36,110 nucleotides of DNA, from contig JAAAJB010000362.1 of assembly GCA_016098155.1 (NCBI GenBank), positions 1 to 36,110 of the forward strand, given 5' to 3'. This DNA comes from Actinomortierella ambigua. Its lineage: Eukaryota > Mortierellomycota > Mortierellomycetes > Mortierellales > Mortierellaceae. The notes beneath the pieces were generated by a model, which saw nothing but the letters and a program-made list of their open reading frames with translations, was not told the DNA's origin and made no database searches. The translations under genes were made by a program, and so were the position numbers. Positions 32,801 through 36,110 of the stretch are shown piece by piece. Positions within the stretch are counted from its first letter, which is position 1; each line of letters begins with the position of its first letter.

Positions 32801-33212
32801 TCGACGCGACGAGCATAAGGACGGGTCGGCAAAGACATCTACCCAACCACAGCCAATCAAGGAGGAAAAGAAAGAGGAGGAAGAGGATCCAGAAGAAGAC
32901 ATTGTCAGTACGGTGCTGGCCCCACCACCCACAAAGTCCTCGCATCATAGCCAACAGCCGTCGGAGCCGTCGACAGCAATGATCCTGCTTGATATGGAAC
33001 AGCTAGCCAAGGAGGCTGCAGAGACTTCTGGCCAAGGGCCTTGGGCAGTCGAGCACAAGGCGGCGATGGTCTTTCAGGAGCGGATGGCGCGCGATCGGCG
33101 AGCGCGGCGCGCACAGGTCGAGGCCAGATGGCGGACGGTGAACCTAGTCTTTGCGTTCTTGAGCTTGGTGACCGCGGTGGCGATTTGTGCGATCGTTATT
33201 ACAGTTGTTTGA
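29253..33212 (+). CDS. Large disordered Ser/Thr/Pro-rich protein with C-terminal membrane segments
   Basis: The product is 1319 aa from MTTALEPRTSLERALIDS. The frame continues 78 codons upstream, but that part is pyrimidine-tract translation ahead of a probable acceptor, so the internal Met is chosen. About 1000 residues are low-complexity: runs of Ser, Thr, Pro, Gly, Asn (several near 410-460) and Gln. The structured end begins near PLHYIENKPLPTVRRDGIFDEEEAIGLEDP. A Trp-rich hydrophobic segment GPWLFLLGFVFPLLWWIGG lies at about 1115-1133, followed by a basic/acidic loop and a last hydrophobic stretch VNLVFAFLSLVTAVAICAI ending at the very C-terminus. With no signal peptide, this predicts a C-terminal membrane hairpin with a long cytosolic N-terminus carrying many possible phosphosites. 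The family is unknown to me. A scaffold at the plasma or ER membrane is a guess. Confidence 0.8.
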
Positions 33213-34517
33213 ATAGGGTGTCCTCCCCCCTCCCCTTTTTTCACCCCTTGCTCATCTTTTAATTATGTTATTTTCGTTTTTTTTCCTCGTGCAACAAAAA
33301 TTGCACTTTGTACAATACTCGTGCCAATGTATACCCCATCTCTCTCTCTCGTAAGCACAATTCTGTATGATATATTGGCAACCTCTTAGCTACTTTAAAG
33401 CTCAAACTTCGACGTGAAGCTGCCCTTCCCATCTTTTACTTTCACCATCTCCCATCTACCTCTCTCTCTCTTCCTTTCTCTCCCAGTACATCCACATTTG
33501 TATGAGTGAGAAATCGAAGAAAGGGCAGGGGGGGGCTCATTGACACATCGAGGGGGCTACTTGCATGTAGTGTCTTGAGTCTATAACACTTTTTAGTTGA
33601 GTGGTTTGGGAATAAAACCCGATCGGGTTGTCTATGCTTCCCAACCTCTATTGACACATGTGGAGAAAAGATTGTACCCATGGTCTAGCCTCAACTCCAA
33701 TGACTGTCGTGAATCTCCTACTCTCCAACGCAGGGGACCTTCTCTGCACCTTCCTGTGCCAGACCAAAACAACATCACAAAAAATATCTACAACCAAAGC
33801 AGCGTGTAGGAAGAGAACACGGAAGGAAATCAACATGTGTGGGAATGTCCATGTAACCAGAAAGTAATAACGCGTCGGGCTGTCAGGCGTAGTATGCCGT
33901 ATGTCTGTCTCCATTTGTCTCGTATCTCTAGTGAAAAAAAAAAAGATAGAAGAGGTACCGAAGAGTGGTGTGAATCATTCAGATAATTGGAAGTGGACGT
34001 TCATGTACCTGAGGCGATTGCTGGTGGTTGAGGCGATGTGGCCAAGTAACCAATGGTCATACCACGCATAGTATCTCTGACGTATGACTACACAAGCTCT
34101 GGAATACCATTTCCAGAGTCATGTTTACCCGTTTGGGGTCCCGTTCCCTTGGCTGACGGGACCATCAACTGTTCAGTACTGATTCAAATCTTGTCCAAGC
34201 GGACGACTTGGTCCTCTAATGGCTGTCAACAAAAAGCCCACTGGGCGTTACGCATCAGAGCTGAAGTTATGGAATATCATCCCGTACAAACTTGGTTAAA
34301 GTCTAGGGCTCCAAACGCCCTTAGAGCTGGAGCGTCGAAAGCGTCGTTAATTGATCATGCTGTTGTCTTTCTTGGGGCTATGTACATAGACGTCGAGGCA
34401 TGAGGTCCAATCTTGTCATTCCACCATCATTGGGGCTGTGTTTTGTGATTAGAGTAACAGTTTTCATGCTCTTTGGAAGTGAAGATCTTCTCATCACTGT
34501 CAGGCCCCAAGCCGGCT

Positions 34518-34554
<37 letters not shown>

Positions 34555-34929
34555 TCTCTTCGGAACTTCATTTGAGAGTGAAAGTAGAGAAGAGGTTTGT
34601 CTGAGGGGACAAGAGGAAATCCACTGGAATGTTTGGATAATATCGATACAATCGCCTTCCCCCACCATACCCCCTTACTATCAGTGTTTTCTGACCTTTT
34701 AGGAAGAATGCAAGTATTCTTTACACGCTCAAGAGAAGGTGACGTTCTCTACTGCCTACTGCAGATATCAACGCCCCCTCATCAACAGACAGTTGTAAAA
34801 TAGTCGATGCTTCGGCTCCATACCCGTATCCATTCGTCCACTCCCTCATTCAATCGCTTACAACCTCATCTTTTACCTCTTGCACCCCAAGTGAACTCAA
34901 AGACTTGAACAAATCAAAAAGAAAAAAAA
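33213..34929. other. Intergenic region
   Basis: No convincing gene. Features are a G7 run near 33530, a small palindrome ctctggaa/ttccagag at about 34098-34119 and a (CT)n tract at about 34520-34552. A 116-aa plus frame at 34053-34403 (MVIPRIVSLTYDYTSSG...) has mixed composition but no signal peptide, no homologue I recognise and no promoter. I do not call it. The leader of the next gene (about 34800-34929) is C- and A-rich. Confidence 0.45.
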
Positions 34930-35670
34930 ATGAAGCTTCTGACCGCAGCCTTTCTTGTAGCATGCGCACCTTCACTCTGCCTCGCTCTCATTCAGACTAC
35001 GTGGGAGTTTGACAATTATCCTGAGGATGGGCTGCTCGACATCACCTTCCCGCTCCACATAAGCGACTCATCTCACGCGCAGGACTACCTACTTTTGTAC
35101 CAATTCACCATTTCAGGCACCACCGACTCTAGCATGATTTTTCTACAGCCTCTGGAGGACAAGGACGGCAAGAGCAGCTTCAATGCACAATTCCAGACGT
35201 ATCAGGAGGGCACTACTACAAACAACGCTAACTGTACTGTCAAAACCGGCGATGATGTAAGCGGTGTGGCTTGCCGTGTCCTGATCGACGGGGACTACAC
35301 GCATCCGTACAGTTTGGTGGTCGAGAACGCTGGAGGTACGACATGGCGAGGAACAGTGATCGATACGCAGGACAATGTGGCGACCTTGATTGGCGAGTGG
35401 ACACTGCCGTCGTTTACCGGCAAAATCAATGCGGGTTATGAACAGTTCGCAAACGTAGAGTACTTGCCTTGGATAAAAAATCCAGGGCATATATGCAATA
35501 CCTTACCACAAATGGAGGTCCAGCTGTTCAACCCCACCTCAAAGACGGCCGGTGCAAGCGGAGGCAACGTGGACTCCGCATCTTGGACGGATGACTGTGC
35601 GCCGGAAATGGTCCACTTTTCGAGCACAAATGTGCCTGGAGGCCTTGGTATCAAAGTCGGGACTGTTTGA
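34930..35670 (+). CDS. Secreted protein resembling DUF3472-type extracellular domains
   Basis: This single-exon frame encodes 246 aa. The signal peptide MKLLTAAFLVACAPSLCLA is followed by a beta-rich mature chain: TTWEFDNYPEDGLLDITF, then YLLLYQFTISGTTDSSMIFLQP, a Cys pair (NCTVKTG ... VACRVLIDG) and YSLVVEN. The core GTTWRGTVIDTQDNVATLIGEW followed by FANVEYLPW resembles the W-x-G-x-VID-T-x-G-x-x-x-x-IG-W ... FVEYYPW pattern of DUF3472 proteins, which occur in secreted, carbohydrate-related contexts. I make this link from memory of the pattern, so family membership is tentative. NCT is a possible N-glycosylation site. The start follows an A-rich leader (aaaaaaaaATGAAG), similar to the two 204-aa secreted genes. 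Confidence 0.85.
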   Translation: MKLLTAAFLVACAPSLCLALIQTTWEFDNYPEDGLLDITFPLHISDSSHAQDYLLLYQFTISGTTDSSMIFLQPLEDKDGKSSFNAQFQTYQEGTTTNNANCTVKTGDDVSGVACRVLIDGDYTHPYSLVVENAGGTTWRGTVIDTQDNVATLIGEWTLPSFTGKINAGYEQFANVEYLPWIKNPGHICNTLPQMEVQLFNPTSKTAGASGGNVDSASWTDDCAPEMVHFSSTNVPGGLGIKVGTV

Positions 35671-35949
35671 TGTTGTTTGTAGTATGTAAAATGATAGCGG
35701 TGGACATCTCCCCAGTGAGAAAAAAAATACGATTAATTCGAAATGACGGGAAAGACTGGAAGGTGAAGGAGGTGAATAACTTGAGAAAAATGAATCGGTT
35801 TGTACTCCACCATATCTACTCCGGCCTTCGTTACTCTACTCCAAGTATCAAGCATGCCTGCCAGGAGAGACCCTTTGCGAAAATGCACCTTTTGAACAGG
35901 CTAGAATTTTTTTATACCTTCTACCTTTACACATCTATCGTCTATTTGC
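35671..35949. other. 3' flank between convergent genes
   Basis: This is A/T-rich sequence after the 246-aa gene. I see no gene and no clear poly(A) signal beyond A-rich runs at about 35720-35727. Confidence 0.4.
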
Positions 35950-36108
35950 TCAGGAAAAGTCGTGGCGCTCTACAAAATCACGAACACATGGCCACCCATC
36001 AACATTGCACCACCTGCGTCGCACATTGATCTGCACATGGGCATCAGACTGAAGGTACACACCAATCTTGGTCCACTCCATCTCTGTCTGGTATCCATCT
36101 GCCACCAG
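35950..36108 (-). CDS. Possible C-terminal fragment of a minus-strand gene cut by the window edge
   Basis: The minus strand is open from the window edge to a TGA at 35950-35952 (52 codons). It contains ADGYQTEMEWTKIGVYLQSD and VQINVRRRWCNVDGWPC, of ordinary protein-like composition and unlike the surrounding non-coding DNA. A plus-strand frame over the same bases is also open, so the strand is uncertain. The family is not recognised. Confidence 0.3.
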   Translation of the reverse strand: MVADGYQTEMEWTKIGVYLQSDAHVQINVRRRWCNVDGWPCVRDFVERHDFS

Positions 36109-36110
36109 CT

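Noticed and set aside
34053..34403. 116-aa plus frame of fairly normal composition
   Set aside because: It has no signal peptide, recognisable domain, promoter or splice context. It is left as intergenic pending transcript evidence.

Overview
The window is eukaryotic nuclear DNA, almost certainly from an early-diverging filamentous fungus. A Mucoromycota/Mortierella-type genome is my best guess, from overall gene character rather than any database hit. The evidence is genes split by short GT-AG introns (about 115-370 nt), TATA boxes, long homopolymer-rich low-complexity proteins, many (GA)n/(CT)n tracts in introns and spacers, and a decayed Helitron.

Left part (1-7700): a rotted Helitron Rep/helicase reading frame runs left to right from about 480 to 2830. 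A tandem duplication of about 2.7-2.9 kb starts inside its helicase C-terminus. Each copy (about 2118-5025 and 5026-7690) carries a piece of dead helicase, a TATA box, a conserved 5'UTR intron and one intact gene for a 204-aa secreted cysteine-containing protein. The two proteins are about 84% identical. The mobile-element parts are frameshifted while both genes are open, so the genes look selected and the element does not.

Middle (7700-14000): a gene-poor spacer, then a 492-aa charged helical and Pro/Ser-rich cytosolic protein with a C-terminal PPSY motif. A 202-nt foldback element (79-nt arms) follows, next to what looks like the dead last exon of another gene. On the minus strand lies a 306-aa secreted protein that looks beta-trefoil-like.

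Right-middle (14000-24350): three intron-containing housekeeping-type genes in tight head-to-tail order on the plus strand. They are a GH31 alpha-glucosidase (1 intron, large acidic insertion in the catalytic domain), ERO1 (5 introns; oxidative protein folding in the ER) and RFC3 (7 introns; clamp-loader subunit, yeast Rfc5 orthologue). Spacers are about 160-210 bp, and a TATA-like sequence for RFC3 overlaps the ERO1 stop codon. I rebuilt all splice sites by frame and family similarity, and the joined frames are intact (1236, 910 and 357 aa).

Right part (24350-36110): a 2.8-kb gene-poor, repeat-rich spacer, then a divergent pair of low-complexity proteins (276 aa on minus; 1319 aa with two C-terminal membrane segments on plus). 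A 246-aa secreted protein resembling DUF3472-type extracellular domains follows, and the window edge may hold a fragment of a minus-strand gene.

No single pathway links the window. One theme is the secreted or secretory-pathway set: three small secreted proteins of possible beta-trefoil type, one DUF3472-like protein and ERO1. No CRISPR, tRNA or rRNA was seen. I saw no clearly new system. The observations most worth checking are the Helitron-linked secreted-protein duplication, the 202-nt foldback and a stop-free intron in RFC3.
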